A DNA stretch of 5,737 nt from Comamonadaceae bacterium (GCA_947458345.1 CANHBU010000145.1:1-5737); one strand, 5' to 3'. Positions 1 through 5,482 are shown, counted from the first letter of the stretch. Translations and numbers: made by a program. Notes: generated from the letters alone by a model not told the origin.

Positions 1-152
1 CGCTGAGCGAAGAACTCCGCCGTTTGCAATGCTGATACTTTCTCGGCGACAGCCACCGTAATGAATTGGTTGAGCGAAGCCTGATCCCGTTCGGCCAGCA
101 ACTTGGCATGAGCGTACAGCGACTCGGGTAGGCGCAAAGCAAAGGTACTCAC
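1..152 (-). CDS. HicB-type ribbon-helix-helix antitoxin, partial (C-terminus outside window)
   Basis: This is probably a DNA-binding antitoxin that neutralises a PIN-domain RNase and represses its own operon. The first 50 residues are visible, from a GTG at 152. They begin VSTFALRLPESLYAHAKLLA, a short beta strand (TFALRLP) followed by a helix, and continue with ERDQASLNQFITVAVAEKVSAL. The SLNQFI turn and helix are typical of the small ribbon-helix-helix 'HicB family' proteins that pair with PIN-family toxins (COG1569 type). The rest of the gene runs off the left edge. The GTG overlaps the stop codon of the toxin remnant upstream (GTGA), so the pair was translationally coupled in the toxin-then-antitoxin order usual for this family. 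Because the toxin looks truncated, this may now be an orphan antitoxin. The family is recognised by eye, and no partner or operator has been tested. Confidence 0.7.
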   Translation of the reverse strand, partial: MSTFALRLPESLYAHAKLLAERDQASLNQFITVAVAEKVSALQTAEFFAQ

Positions 153-290
153 GGTTTCTTCTCCATCATCAAGAGCAACTGTGCGGGTGTCAGCACCCGC
201 ACACCAAAATCTGGGGCGATCTGCACAAAGTCCTTTGTGTTGTGCGTCACGATGGCTCGGACGAGGCCATTGACCGCGACTTCTATCTTC
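149..290 (-). pseudogene. C-terminal remnant of a PIN-family toxin (putative RNase)
   Basis: The last ~46 codons before the stop at 151-149 read KIEVAVNGLVRAIVTHNTKD and then FVQIAPDFGVRVLTPAQLLL. This is the typical C-terminal end of PIN_3/COG1569 toxins, with the 'AIVTHN..DF' strand that carries a late acidic active-site residue and the 'GVRVLTPAQ' strand. Such toxins are normally about 130-150 residues, with an N-terminal 'LDTNVL' motif and further acidic residues. None of these is found upstream. The frame stays open to a TTG at 415, but residues before about 290 do not look PIN-like, and no other frame nearby supplies the missing part. The likely reading is a toxin gene truncated by deletion or rearrangement, with its antitoxin partner left behind. 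An RNase lacking most of its catalytic core should be inactive. A divergent short protein cannot be fully excluded. Confidence 0.55.
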
Positions 291-477
291 GAGGCTGCGA
301 CGGCCTGCAGCACCGCCTGCGACGCACCCATGGAATGCGACCGAAGGGGCCTGCGATTGCTTTGCCACCCCGCAAGGCCAGCCGCGCACCAGCCGCTAAT
401 GAGTCGGCCTTGCAACCCAATCTGAAGACAGGCGCTGAGCGCGGGCTTGGACTGCTTGGTGAGGTCTTCTTAGGGGG
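291..477. other. Intergenic stretch with no recognisable gene
   Basis: Reading frames on both strands here are short or start from rare codons, and none matches a family I know. On the - strand one frame joins the PIN remnant but loses resemblance to it. The stretch is probably the scar of whatever truncated the toxin, plus the upstream flank of the phosphonate operon. No inverted-repeat ends of an insertion sequence are visible. Confidence 0.4.
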
Positions 478-495
478 CGGTCACGAAAATGTCAT
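478..495 (+). promoter_or_regulatory. Candidate Pho box (PhoB site) upstream of phnC
   Basis: The sequence CGGTCAC-GAAA-ATGTCAT has two 7-base half-sites with an 11-base period, the layout of the PhoB-binding Pho box. The E. coli consensus half-site is CTGTCAT, with an A/T-rich 4-base spacer. The half-sites match 5 of 7 and 6 of 7 positions. PhoB control of phosphonate uptake genes under phosphate starvation is established in enterobacteria. Here the assignment rests on pattern and position only. Two further half-site-like copies (CTGACAT at 513-519 and 528-534) lie downstream but with a 15-base period, so they do not form a standard box. Confidence 0.4.
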
Positions 496-505
496 ACGGC
501 GTCTC

Positions 506-511
506 TAACCT
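506..511 (+). promoter_or_regulatory. Possible -10 element for the phn operon
   Basis: TAACCT lies exactly 10 bases after the candidate Pho box, the spacing expected where PhoB replaces a -35 element. It matches TATAAT at only 3 of 6 positions, so alone it is weak. If used, transcription would start around 518, at or next to the phnC ATG, giving a leaderless or nearly leaderless mRNA. That would fit the lack of a visible ribosome binding site. Confidence 0.25.
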
Positions 512-517
512 GCTGAC

Positions 518-1408
518 ATGCAGGGATCTGACATACCGGCTGTTGTAGTTCACGCAGCGGCTAAAACTTTTCACACCGAGTCCGGGCCGCGGCAGGCGCT
601 GTCGCGCGTGTCCTTTTCTGTTCAGCCCGGCGAGCGCGTGGCCTTGCTGGGTGCTTCCGGTTCGGGCAAATCCACCTTGCTGCGTGCCTTGTGCGGGCTC
701 GAGACCCTGGATGCAGGGGGCGGGCGGATCGAGGTGCACGGGCAGTGCCTTCAGCGCGACGGCCGTCTTGACCCTCAGGCGCGCCGCATGCGTCACGGCA
801 TCGGCATCATCTTTCAGCAATTTAACCTCGCGGGGCGTCTGCCTTTGCTGACCAATGTCTTGACGGGGGTTGCTGCGCAGACGCCGCTGTGGCGTTCGCT
901 GACCGGCCGCTTTACGCTGCAAGATCGGGCCCGAGCCCTGGACGTCTTGCAGGCGATCGGGCTGTCCGACCAGGCCTTCCAGCGATCCTCCACGCTTTCG
1001 GGTGGGCAGCAGCAGCGTGCCGCGGTGGCCCGTTGCCTGGTGCAGGGTGCCCGTCTGCTGTTGGCCGATGAGCCCGTTGCGTCGCTCGACCCGGAGTCCA
1101 CGCGGCGCGTCATGGACCTGCTGCTGGAGTTGAACCAGTCCCGCCAGATGACCCTGCTGATCAGCCTGCACCATGTGGCGCTGGCCCGGCGCTATTGCGA
1201 GCGGGTGATCGCCTTGAGGCAGGGCGAGCTGGTGTTCGATGGTCCCACCTCGGCGCTGACGCCTGGCTTCCTGCGCGACCTATACGGCACGGCCGCCGAC
1301 GAGCTGATTGACGATGAACCACACACCCAGACTTTGTCGCCCGCGCAAGCAGGGCAGCGTTCTTTGGGGGCACTTCCCGATCCCTTTCCCGAAGCCCGCG
1401 CGGCTTGA
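518..1408 (+). CDS. phnC: Phosphonate ABC transporter ATP-binding protein PhnC
   Basis: This is the cytoplasmic ATPase subunit that powers phosphonate import through PhnE. The 296-residue product has all the ABC motifs in order: Walker A GASGSGKST (45-53), Q-loop IIFQQFNL (97-104), signature LSGGQQQRAA (160-169), Walker B LLLADEP (180-186), D-loop SLD (189-191) and the switch histidine in SLHHV (216-220). The TPLWRSLTGRF segment (122-132) and the DLYGTAADEL ending (254-263) are typical of PhnC rather than of general importer ATPases. Beyond about residue 262 there is a ~34-residue, probably disordered tail not needed for the fold; E. coli PhnC is about 262 residues. The ATG at 518 is the only reasonable start, because an in-frame TAA lies at 506-508 and no alternative GTG or TTG precedes the conserved strand. 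No clear Shine-Dalgarno precedes it. The gene leads the phnCDE-dehydrogenase operon. Confidence 0.95.
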   Translation: MQGSDIPAVVVHAAAKTFHTESGPRQALSRVSFSVQPGERVALLGASGSGKSTLLRALCGLETLDAGGGRIEVHGQCLQRDGRLDPQARRMRHGIGIIFQQFNLAGRLPLLTNVLTGVAAQTPLWRSLTGRFTLQDRARALDVLQAIGLSDQAFQRSSTLSGGQQQRAAVARCLVQGARLLLADEPVASLDPESTRRVMDLLLELNQSRQMTLLISLHHVALARRYCERVIALRQGELVFDGPTSALTPGFLRDLYGTAADELIDDEPHTQTLSPAQAGQRSLGALPDPFPEARAA

Positions 1409-1430
1409 TTGAGTCCTTTCACCTTTCATG

Positions 1431-1435
1431 AGGAG
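1431..1435 (+). promoter_or_regulatory. Ribosome binding site deciding the phnD start
   Basis: AGGAG lies 10 bases before ATG 1446 and 7 bases before GTG 1443, but downstream of the in-frame ATG at 1428. The upstream ATG has no ribosome binding site of its own. This argues for initiation at 1446 (or 1443) and a normal signal peptide of about 26 residues. Confidence 0.6.
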
Positions 1436-1445
1436 TCTTACCGTG

Positions 1446-2411
1446 ATGACACGTTTTGTTCGCCGCCTTGCCGCTTTGTCGCTGGGCGCTGTTACCTGGG
1501 CCGCGTCTTGGGCCGTGCAGGCGCAAGAAATCAACTTCGGCATCATTGCCACTGACGCCGCCAGTGTCCAGCGCGAGCGGTGGGAGCCCTTCTTCCGTGA
1601 CATGGAGAAGAAGACCGGCCTGACGGTGAAGTCTTTCTACGCGCCGGACTACGCCGGCGTGATCGAGGCCATGCGCTTTAACAAGGTGCAGGTGGCCTGG
1701 TATGGCAACAAGGCGGCCATGGAAGCGGTGGACCGCGCTAACGGCGAGATCTTTGCTCAGGTGCGCTACAAGGACGGCAGTTACGGCTACCACGCGCTCT
1801 TGATCACCCACAGGGACTCGCCCTACAAGACGCTCGACGATGTGCTGAAGAACTCCAAGAACATCAACTTCGGCATCGGCGACCCCAATTCCACGTCTGG
1901 CTTCCTGGTGCCCACGTTTTATATCTTTGCGCAAAACAAGGTGGACCACCGCACGGCCTTCAAGACCATCCGCAGTGCGAGCCATGGCGCCAACGTTCAG
2001 GCCGCCTTGGCCAAGCAGGTGGATGTGGCCACCAACAACACCGAGGACATGGGCAAGCTCGAGGCCAACAGGCCTGATTTGTTTCAGCAGTTGCGCGTGA
2101 TCTGGCGCAGCCCCTTGATCCCGAGCGACCCGTTTGTCTTTCGCAAGGATCTCGATCCTGTCGTCAAGGAGAAGGTGAGGAACTTCGTTCTGAACTATGC
2201 CTCTAAGGATCCGCAGGAAAAGGCCATCTTGAACAAGATTTATGACTACGATGGTTTCCGTCCCTCCAATAACGACCAGCTCATCCCCATCCGCGAACTC
2301 GAGCTGTTTCGCGATCGCAGCCGTGCCGAGGCGGACGCCAAGCTCAGCGCTGACGAGAAGGCCAAGTTGATCGCCGAGATCGACCGCAAGCTCGCAGCGC
2401 TCAAGAAGTAA
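1446..2411 (+). CDS. phnD: Phosphonate ABC transporter periplasmic binding protein PhnD
   Basis: This is the periplasmic receptor that captures phosphonates and delivers them to PhnE. From ATG 1446 it has 321 residues. A signal peptide, [20 protein letters not shown] then SWAVQA, gives a probable cleavage site AVQA|QE after residue 26. The mature protein starts [12 protein letters not shown], the standard opening of the PhnD family. Ligand-site residues can be placed by comparison with E. coli PhnD: Y69, Y115, the S149-T150-S151 loop in GDPNSTSGF and H180 in SASHGAN around the phosphonate, with E200 (NNTEDM) and D228 (IPSDPF) where the amine of 2-aminoethylphosphonate is held. This correspondence comes from recalled structural knowledge and matching spacing, not an alignment. 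The gene starts 37 bases after the phnC stop and ends 4 bases before phnE. A start at 1428 would add six residues. Confidence 0.93.
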   Translation: MTRFVRRLAALSLGAVTWAASWAVQAQEINFGIIATDAASVQRERWEPFFRDMEKKTGLTVKSFYAPDYAGVIEAMRFNKVQVAWYGNKAAMEAVDRANGEIFAQVRYKDGSYGYHALLITHRDSPYKTLDDVLKNSKNINFGIGDPNSTSGFLVPTFYIFAQNKVDHRTAFKTIRSASHGANVQAALAKQVDVATNNTEDMGKLEANRPDLFQQLRVIWRSPLIPSDPFVFRKDLDPVVKEKVRNFVLNYASKDPQEKAILNKIYDYDGFRPSNNDQLIPIRELELFRDRSRAEADAKLSADEKAKLIAEIDRKLAALKK

Positions 2412-2415
2412 AGCC

Positions 2416-3252
2416 ATGACGGTCGGAGCCGCCCTGTCCCAGGGGGCTGAGTCGTCGGCTCAGTCCCTGCGCGTGTTGCAAGAGCGCGCTGCCGCGCAGC
2501 GCCCAGGCTGGCTTTACTACGCGGGCTGGGCCGCAGCGCTGGCCTTCTTGGGCTGGGCCTGGAAGGGGGCGGAGATCCGGCCGCTGGATCTGGTGCGCGA
2601 TGCCGGCAACATCGCGACTTACCTCAGTGATTTTTTTCCGCCCGATTTCAGGGACTGGCGCATTTACCTCAGCGAGATGGTGGTGACGCTGCACATCGCG
2701 GTGTGGGGAACTTTGCTCGCGCTGCTGGCGGCCGTGCCATTGGGCCTGGCGGCCTCTGCCAATGTGGCTCCCCCGTGGGTTCATCAGCCTGTACGAAGGC
2801 TGATGGATGCCTGCCGCGCCATCAATGAGATGGTGTTTGCGCTTTTGTTCATCGTGGCGGTGGGTCTGGGCCCGTTCGCTGGGGTGCTGGCCTTGTTCGT
2901 GCACACCACCGGCACCCTGGCCAAGCTGTTTTCCGAGGCCGTGGAGGCCATAGACCCGCGCCCGGTCGAAGGCATACGCGCCACCGGAGCCCATCCCCTC
3001 GTCGAAATCCTCTACGGCGTGATCCCGCAGGTGATGCCGCTTTGGCTGTCTTTCACCTTGTACCGCTTCGAGTCCAACGTGCGCTCGGCTTCTGTGGTGG
3101 GCATGGTGGGCGCGGGCGGCATTGGCGTGGTGCTGTTCGAGGTGATCCGTGGATTCCAGTACGCCCAGACCTGCGCCGTACTCATTATCTTGGTGGTCAG
3201 CGTCAGCCTGATCGACCTCTTGTCGGCCCGCTTGCGCAGGCGCTTCATATGA
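2416..3252 (+). CDS. phnE: Phosphonate ABC transporter permease PhnE
   Basis: This inner-membrane permease subunit forms the phosphonate channel, probably as a homodimer. The product has 278 residues. Likely membrane segments are near 31-50, 88-113 ([20 protein letters not shown]), 134-163 (including [13 protein letters not shown]), 199-216 and 226-270. The cytoplasmic EAA-type loop that docks on PhnC is at about 174-206 ([20 protein letters not shown] then a GVIPQ ending). The [20 protein letters not shown] segment (217-236) is characteristic of PhnE-type permeases. The N-terminal ~30 residues are cytoplasmic and variable. The ATG is 4 bases after the phnD stop, with a weak purine-rich AAGAAG ahead of it inside the phnD end, so translation is probably coupled. 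The stop codon overlaps the next start as ATGA. Family assignment is secure, and substrate range is not readable from the permease. Confidence 0.94.
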   Translation: MTVGAALSQGAESSAQSLRVLQERAAAQRPGWLYYAGWAAALAFLGWAWKGAEIRPLDLVRDAGNIATYLSDFFPPDFRDWRIYLSEMVVTLHIAVWGTLLALLAAVPLGLAASANVAPPWVHQPVRRLMDACRAINEMVFALLFIVAVGLGPFAGVLALFVHTTGTLAKLFSEAVEAIDPRPVEGIRATGAHPLVEILYGVIPQVMPLWLSFTLYRFESNVRSASVVGMVGAGGIGVVLFEVIRGFQYAQTCAVLIILVVSVSLIDLLSARLRRRFI

Positions 3253-4451
3253 CCGCGCCGGGCGTTGTGAGCTTTCAGTGGCGCATGCCGGTCGACGTAC
3301 GCTTCGGCGCGGGTTGTGCCGCCGAGCTGCCAGATCGACTCGGTGAGCGATCGGCGCTTGTCATGGCCTTCGAGCCCGCCACTGCTCTGGGCTGGCGGGC
3401 GCAGTGGACCGCTGCGCTGGGCCAGCGCCTGCGCGCATGGATCGAGGTGCCCGACGGCCTGTCCAGCATGGCCAGATGCCGTGAGTTCTCAGAGCAGGTG
3501 TGGCCCGTGCTGGAGGCCAACCCTGGCACGGTGCTCATCGCACTGGGGGGCGGCACGACGCTGGACATCGCCAAGCTGGTGCGCTGTCGGCCGGTGCAAG
3601 CACGCCCTCAGATCGACTCGCAGATTGACTCGCAGATTGACTCGCTCTCGGGCGCGCGCCTGCGTACAGCCAGCTTTGATCGGGTCGCCGATGCACTGCG
3701 GGGTAGGGCCCCTTGGTTGGATCTGGATCTGGCGCCGCTTTGGATGGTGCCCACCACGGCCGGCACGGGCAGTGAGGTGACCCGCTGGGCCACGGTCTGG
3801 GACACCGACTTCGAACCCGCCCAAAAGCGCTCCTTCGACGAAGCTTTCGGCTATGCAGATTGCGCCTTCGTGGACCCCTTGCTGACGGACAGCTGCCCGG
3901 CCGGCGTCACCCGCGACACGGCCCTCGATGCGCTGTCCCATGCCCTGGAGGCGATCTGGAACCGGCATGCCAACCCCATCAGCGATGCCCTGGCCGTGTC
4001 TGCCGCACGCAAGGTGCTCAATGCCTTGCCCGTGGTGCTGCAAGATCCGGCAAACGCGCAGGCCCGATCGGCTCTTTCGCTGGCCTCGCTGGAGGCCGGC
4101 TTTGCCTTCTCGCAGACCCGTACGGCGCTTGCACACGCCTTGTCTTACGCCGTCACCCTGGAGCAGGGCACGCCGCACGGCTTGGCCTGTGCCATGTGGT
4201 TGCCTGCGGCATGGGCTCTGGCCCAGGGATGCGATGCGCGCGTGGACGGCTTGCTCGAGCAAGTGTTTGCTCGGCAGTCAGACGAACTTGGCGATCCCCG
4301 TGACGCGAGCCGCTACCCGCGGGCCCTGCAGGTTTGGCTCAATTCGGTCGGCGTTTCGTGCGACCCTGCCAGCTACGGCGTGCTCGATGCCGACCGACGC
4401 ATACAGGCCGCCTTGAGCTCAGCGCGGGGCCGTAACTTCATCGCGGCCTGA
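3249..4451 (+). CDS. Phosphonate metabolism-associated iron-containing alcohol dehydrogenase
   Basis: This cytoplasmic group III (iron-dependent) alcohol dehydrogenase probably interconverts phosphonoacetaldehyde and 2-hydroxyethylphosphonate using NAD(P)H. The product has 400 residues. An N-terminal Rossmann-like domain carries the glycine loop [12 protein letters not shown] (98-109) and the PTTAGTGSE motif (168-176). The C-terminal helical domain carries four metal ligands, D227 and H231 ([13 protein letters not shown]), H296 (TALAHALSY) and H310 (QGTPHGLA). All are intact, so the enzyme should be active. The [11 protein letters not shown]...ATVWD and [11 protein letters not shown]...ANPISDALA signatures match the phosphonate-linked subfamily (TIGR03405/HEPD-like; some databases label it PsrA). 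The ATG overlaps the phnE TGA, implying translational coupling. Between the two nucleotide-binding motifs there is an extended loop with [12 protein letters not shown] (121-132), encoded by a perfect-length 12-bp tandem repeat. Direction of catalysis and exact substrate are inferred from neighbours. Confidence 0.88.
   Translation: MTAPGVVSFQWRMPVDVRFGAGCAAELPDRLGERSALVMAFEPATALGWRAQWTAALGQRLRAWIEVPDGLSSMARCREFSEQVWPVLEANPGTVLIALGGGTTLDIAKLVRCRPVQARPQIDSQIDSQIDSLSGARLRTASFDRVADALRGRAPWLDLDLAPLWMVPTTAGTGSEVTRWATVWDTDFEPAQKRSFDEAFGYADCAFVDPLLTDSCPAGVTRDTALDALSHALEAIWNRHANPISDALAVSAARKVLNALPVVLQDPANAQARSALSLASLEAGFAFSQTRTALAHALSYAVTLEQGTPHGLACAMWLPAAWALAQGCDARVDGLLEQVFARQSDELGDPRDASRYPRALQVWLNSVGVSCDPASYGVLDADRRIQAALSSARGRNFIAA
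3609..3644 (+). repeat. Three in-frame 12-bp tandem repeats inside the dehydrogenase gene
   Basis: The units are CAGATCGACTCG, CAGATTGACTCG and CAGATTGACTCG, at 3609-3620, 3621-3632 and 3633-3644. They differ only by one synonymous C/T change and each encodes Gln-Ile-Asp-Ser. Copy-number change by slippage would add or remove four residues without shifting the frame. The repeat falls in the loop after the glycine-rich nucleotide motif, a tolerant position. Confidence 0.95.
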
Positions 4452-4705
4452 GCGCCAGCTTGGGCGCTGCAGCTGCTCGATCCAGGTGCTTTGCGGGTCG
4501 CCGGCCAGCACCAAGCGGTTGGGCATCAAGCCAGCTTCCTGGCGCGCAAACTCGCGCGGTTTGGCCATCTCGGCTGTTAAGGCCACTGCATTGGTCCCGG
4601 TGGACCCGCAGCGCCAACGCCTTGCGCCAGGCCAAGCTCACTGAGCGAGCGGGGTCAACCCCGATCGGCAAGGGATGCAGGCCGCAGCCGCCGCTCAGTG
4701 GTCAG
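4419..4705 (-). pseudogene. Possible decayed, frameshifted reading frame of unknown function
   Basis: On the - strand one frame around 4700-4590 reads GLHPLPIGVDPARSVSLAWR and then KALALRVHRD, with mostly G or C in third positions. Near 4590 the gene-like character seems to pass to a different frame. That frame contains ATG 4568 and gives a 49-residue reading, MAKPREFARQEAGLMPNRLV then LAGDPQSTWIEQLQRPSW, ending at 4421-4419 inside the 3' end of the dehydrogenase gene on the other strand. The first part starts just after the stop of the small membrane protein gene (4697-4695). I do not recognise either part as a known family. A single-base indel in an old gene would explain the switch. Equally, high GC alone can mimic coding in several frames, so this is a weak call and no function is proposed. 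Confidence 0.22.
4451..4468 (+). terminator. Perfect hairpin directly after the operon (weak terminator candidate)
   Basis: AGCGCC at 4451-4456 and GGCGCT at 4463-4468 are exact inverted repeats around a six-base loop (AGCTTG), beginning in the last base of the dehydrogenase stop codon. No T run follows on either strand, so it lacks the second half of an intrinsic terminator. It may protect the 3' end, pause polymerase, or be incidental in GC-rich sequence. Confidence 0.3.
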
Positions 4706-4970
4706 CCGCCCGCCGCTTGCGCTTGGCCAAGATCCAGGCTGAGTTCAGGCCGGTGAGGATCATGATGGGCCACAGGAAAGTGCAGACCATGGCCCACAGC
4801 ACGCGCGGGCCGAGAGTCGAGCCACCTTGGGCTGTGTCGACCTTGTAGGGCCCCTCGCTGAAGATGTGCTGGTAAGAGTAAGTCGAGAGACCAAATACCG
4901 CGCCAAACGAGAGGAACACAACGATGTAGATGTTCAAGGCGATCTCCCAGATGAAGGCAATCAGGGCCAC
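4695..4970 (-). CDS. Small membrane protein of unknown function, two predicted transmembrane helices
   Basis: I do not recognise this 91-residue product. It starts at a GTG (4970-4968) that directly follows an in-frame TAG, so no upstream start in this frame exists. Two hydrophobic segments are evident: residues ~3-29 (LIAFIWEIALNIYIVVFLSF...) and ~57-82 (VLWAMVCTFLWPIMILTGL...), separated by a polar loop of about 27 residues (HIFSEGPYKVDTAQGG). The tail AKRKRRAADH is strongly basic, which by the positive-inside rule places both ends in the cytoplasm and the loop in the periplasm. Support for coding comes from the coherent hydrophobic pattern and codon choice (repeated ATC, TTC, CTG and GCC). 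No Shine-Dalgarno is visible before the GTG. It runs opposite to the phn operon and is unlikely to belong to it. It could also be a fragment of a larger membrane protein. Confidence 0.55.
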   Translation of the reverse strand: MALIAFIWEIALNIYIVVFLSFGAVFGLSTYSYQHIFSEGPYKVDTAQGGSTLGPRVLWAMVCTFLWPIMILTGLNSAWILAKRKRRAADH

Positions 4971-4985
4971 CTAGATTGGGGTTTG

Positions 4986-4997
4986 CCTGAGCTCAGG
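4986..4997. repeat. 12-bp perfect palindrome before the small membrane protein gene
   Basis: CCTGAGCTCAGG is perfectly symmetrical and lies 16 bases upstream of the GTG start of the - strand gene, within its presumed 5' leader. It could be an operator for a dimeric regulator or a small leader hairpin. No matching second copy was seen. Confidence 0.3.
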
Positions 4998-5014
4998 TTG
5001 ATGGGGGCAAGCTA

Positions 5015-5020
5015 TGTATA
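5015..5020 (-). promoter_or_regulatory. Possible -10 element for the small membrane protein gene
   Basis: Read on the - strand, TATACA matches 4 of 6 -10 positions and sits in an unusually A/T-rich patch (about 5011-5060). A TGGACA lies upstream at 5046-5041, but with a 20-base spacer, longer than ideal. Transcription would start about 40 bases before the GTG at 4970. The + strand of the same patch also contains TATAGT at 5017-5022, so direction is uncertain. Confidence 0.25.
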
Positions 5021-5116
5021 GTAAATCTTACAGGTTTAAGTGTCCATAACCCGGTACATATTGGGGTCTAAGGAGAGTCTTCAAAACCCCGTCAATGCGA
5101 GGCCGCGAGCCAACCC

Positions 5117-5223
5117 CTTCATTGCGCGAAGCGGCCTTGAGCCGCGAGGCGCTTGCGCCGTGGCAGGACGCGGCAATCTGGCGCCGCTGCAGTCGCTGGA
5201 TCTCTTCGTTTCTCGCGATGAAG
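5117..5223. repeat. REP/MITE-like inverted-repeat intergenic element
   Basis: Terminal arms at 5117-5133 (CTTCATTGCGCGAAGCG) and 5207-5223 (CGTTTCTCGCGATGAAG) are inverted repeats matching at 14 of 17 positions. Between them lies GGACGCGGCAATCTGG and a GCTGGATCTCTTCG segment. The pattern 'CATTGCG..GAAGC ... GCGGCAATC ... TGGAT ... CTTCG..TCGCGATGA' resembles the dispersed intergenic repeats common in proteobacterial genomes, recognised from memory and not by search. Open frames crossing it on both strands are by-products of its GC content. It carries no transposase and would be mobilised, if at all, in trans. Confidence 0.4.
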
Positions 5224-5285
5224 AAATTGGCGCCGTCGCCGCAATGGCAGCAGCGACGCAGCGATCGCGATGGCAAAAAAATGGA

Positions 5286-5356
5286 CTTGTGCAGACCTTG
5301 CCTTGCGGTTTGCAAAGAACGATGGGGTCTGATCGTGGGCCGTTCATCTGCACGAG
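5286..5356. repeat. Second structured element: nested inverted repeats
   Basis: An outer pair, CTTGTGCAGA (5286-5295) and TCTGCACGAG (5347-5356), pairs at 9 of 10 positions. Nested inside, CAGACC (5292-5297) and GGTCTG (5326-5331) form a perfect alternative stem, and a smaller CTTGC/GCAAAG stem lies at the centre. The two main stems share bases, so they are mutually exclusive folds. With the element at 5117-5223 this may be one composite repeat. No protein is supported here. Confidence 0.35.
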
Positions 5357-5427
5357 CGCCCGCAGCTTGAGGTGTGTGCAACTGGCCGGATGTTGGCGGC
5401 GGTGGCGGCAGATGTCGCAGGCCGCCA

Positions 5428-5433
5428 TAGAAT
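5428..5433 (+). promoter_or_regulatory. Possible -10 element for the isochorismatase-family gene
   Basis: TAGAAT matches TATAAT at 5 of 6 positions and lies 50 bases before the ATG at 5483. No good -35 hexamer is found at the expected distance, where the sequence is GC-rich. A short hairpin, CCGGA (5441-5445) and TCCGG (5452-5456), would fall in the leader. Confidence 0.3.
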
Positions 5434-5482
5434 GATTTCACCGGAACCCCCTCCGGCTCTGTCCACTTTTTCATCCAAGTCT

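Larger units (their letters stand above)
5021..5482. other. Long intergenic region without a supported gene
   Basis: About 460 bases separate the two divergent flanking genes. Open frames exist on both strands (up to about 148 codons on the - strand and 131 on the + strand), but they overlap each other across inverted repeats. They are rich in Arg, Ala and Ser, and show no domain. The content is the two structured elements described separately, a short A run at 5274-5280 and, at the right end, the leader of the hydrolase gene. Confidence 0.5.

Noticed and set aside
513..534. Direct repeat CTGACAT at 513-519 and 528-534 as the main Pho box
   Set aside because: The half-sites are close to consensus, but the 15-base period does not fit the 11-base period of PhoB sites, and the repeat overlaps the phnC start codon. 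The 478-495 site fits better.
470..1174. 234-codon - strand frame across phnC, and the 257-codon - strand frame across the dehydrogenase (3489-4262)
   Set aside because: Both lie antisense to genes with intact family motifs, and their translations are low-complexity in Arg, Gln and Gly without recognisable features.
1419..2417. 332-codon open frame on the - strand across phnD
   Set aside because: It is a shadow of phnD, whose protein is unmistakable. Long antisense frames are expected in GC-rich genes, and the translation has no domain.
3042..3248. Upstream extension of the dehydrogenase frame to ATG 3042
   Set aside because: It would overlap the conserved end of phnE by over 200 bases. The ATG at 3249 overlaps the phnE stop as ATGA and gives the family's normal N-terminus.
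3331..3342. A further copy of CAGATCGACTCG, identical to the first QIDS repeat unit
   Set aside because: It is in a different reading frame (encoding part of PDRLG), and about one shared 12-mer pair is expected by chance in a window this size.
4650..4663. CGGGGT-CA-ACCCCG inverted repeat as a terminator or operator
   Set aside because: The two-base loop is too tight for a stable hairpin, no T tract follows, and such short palindromes are common at this GC content.
5040..5435. 131-codon + strand and 148-codon - strand open frames in the gap before the hydrolase
   Set aside because: They overlap each other over inverted repeats, have no domain and read like translated intergenic repeat.
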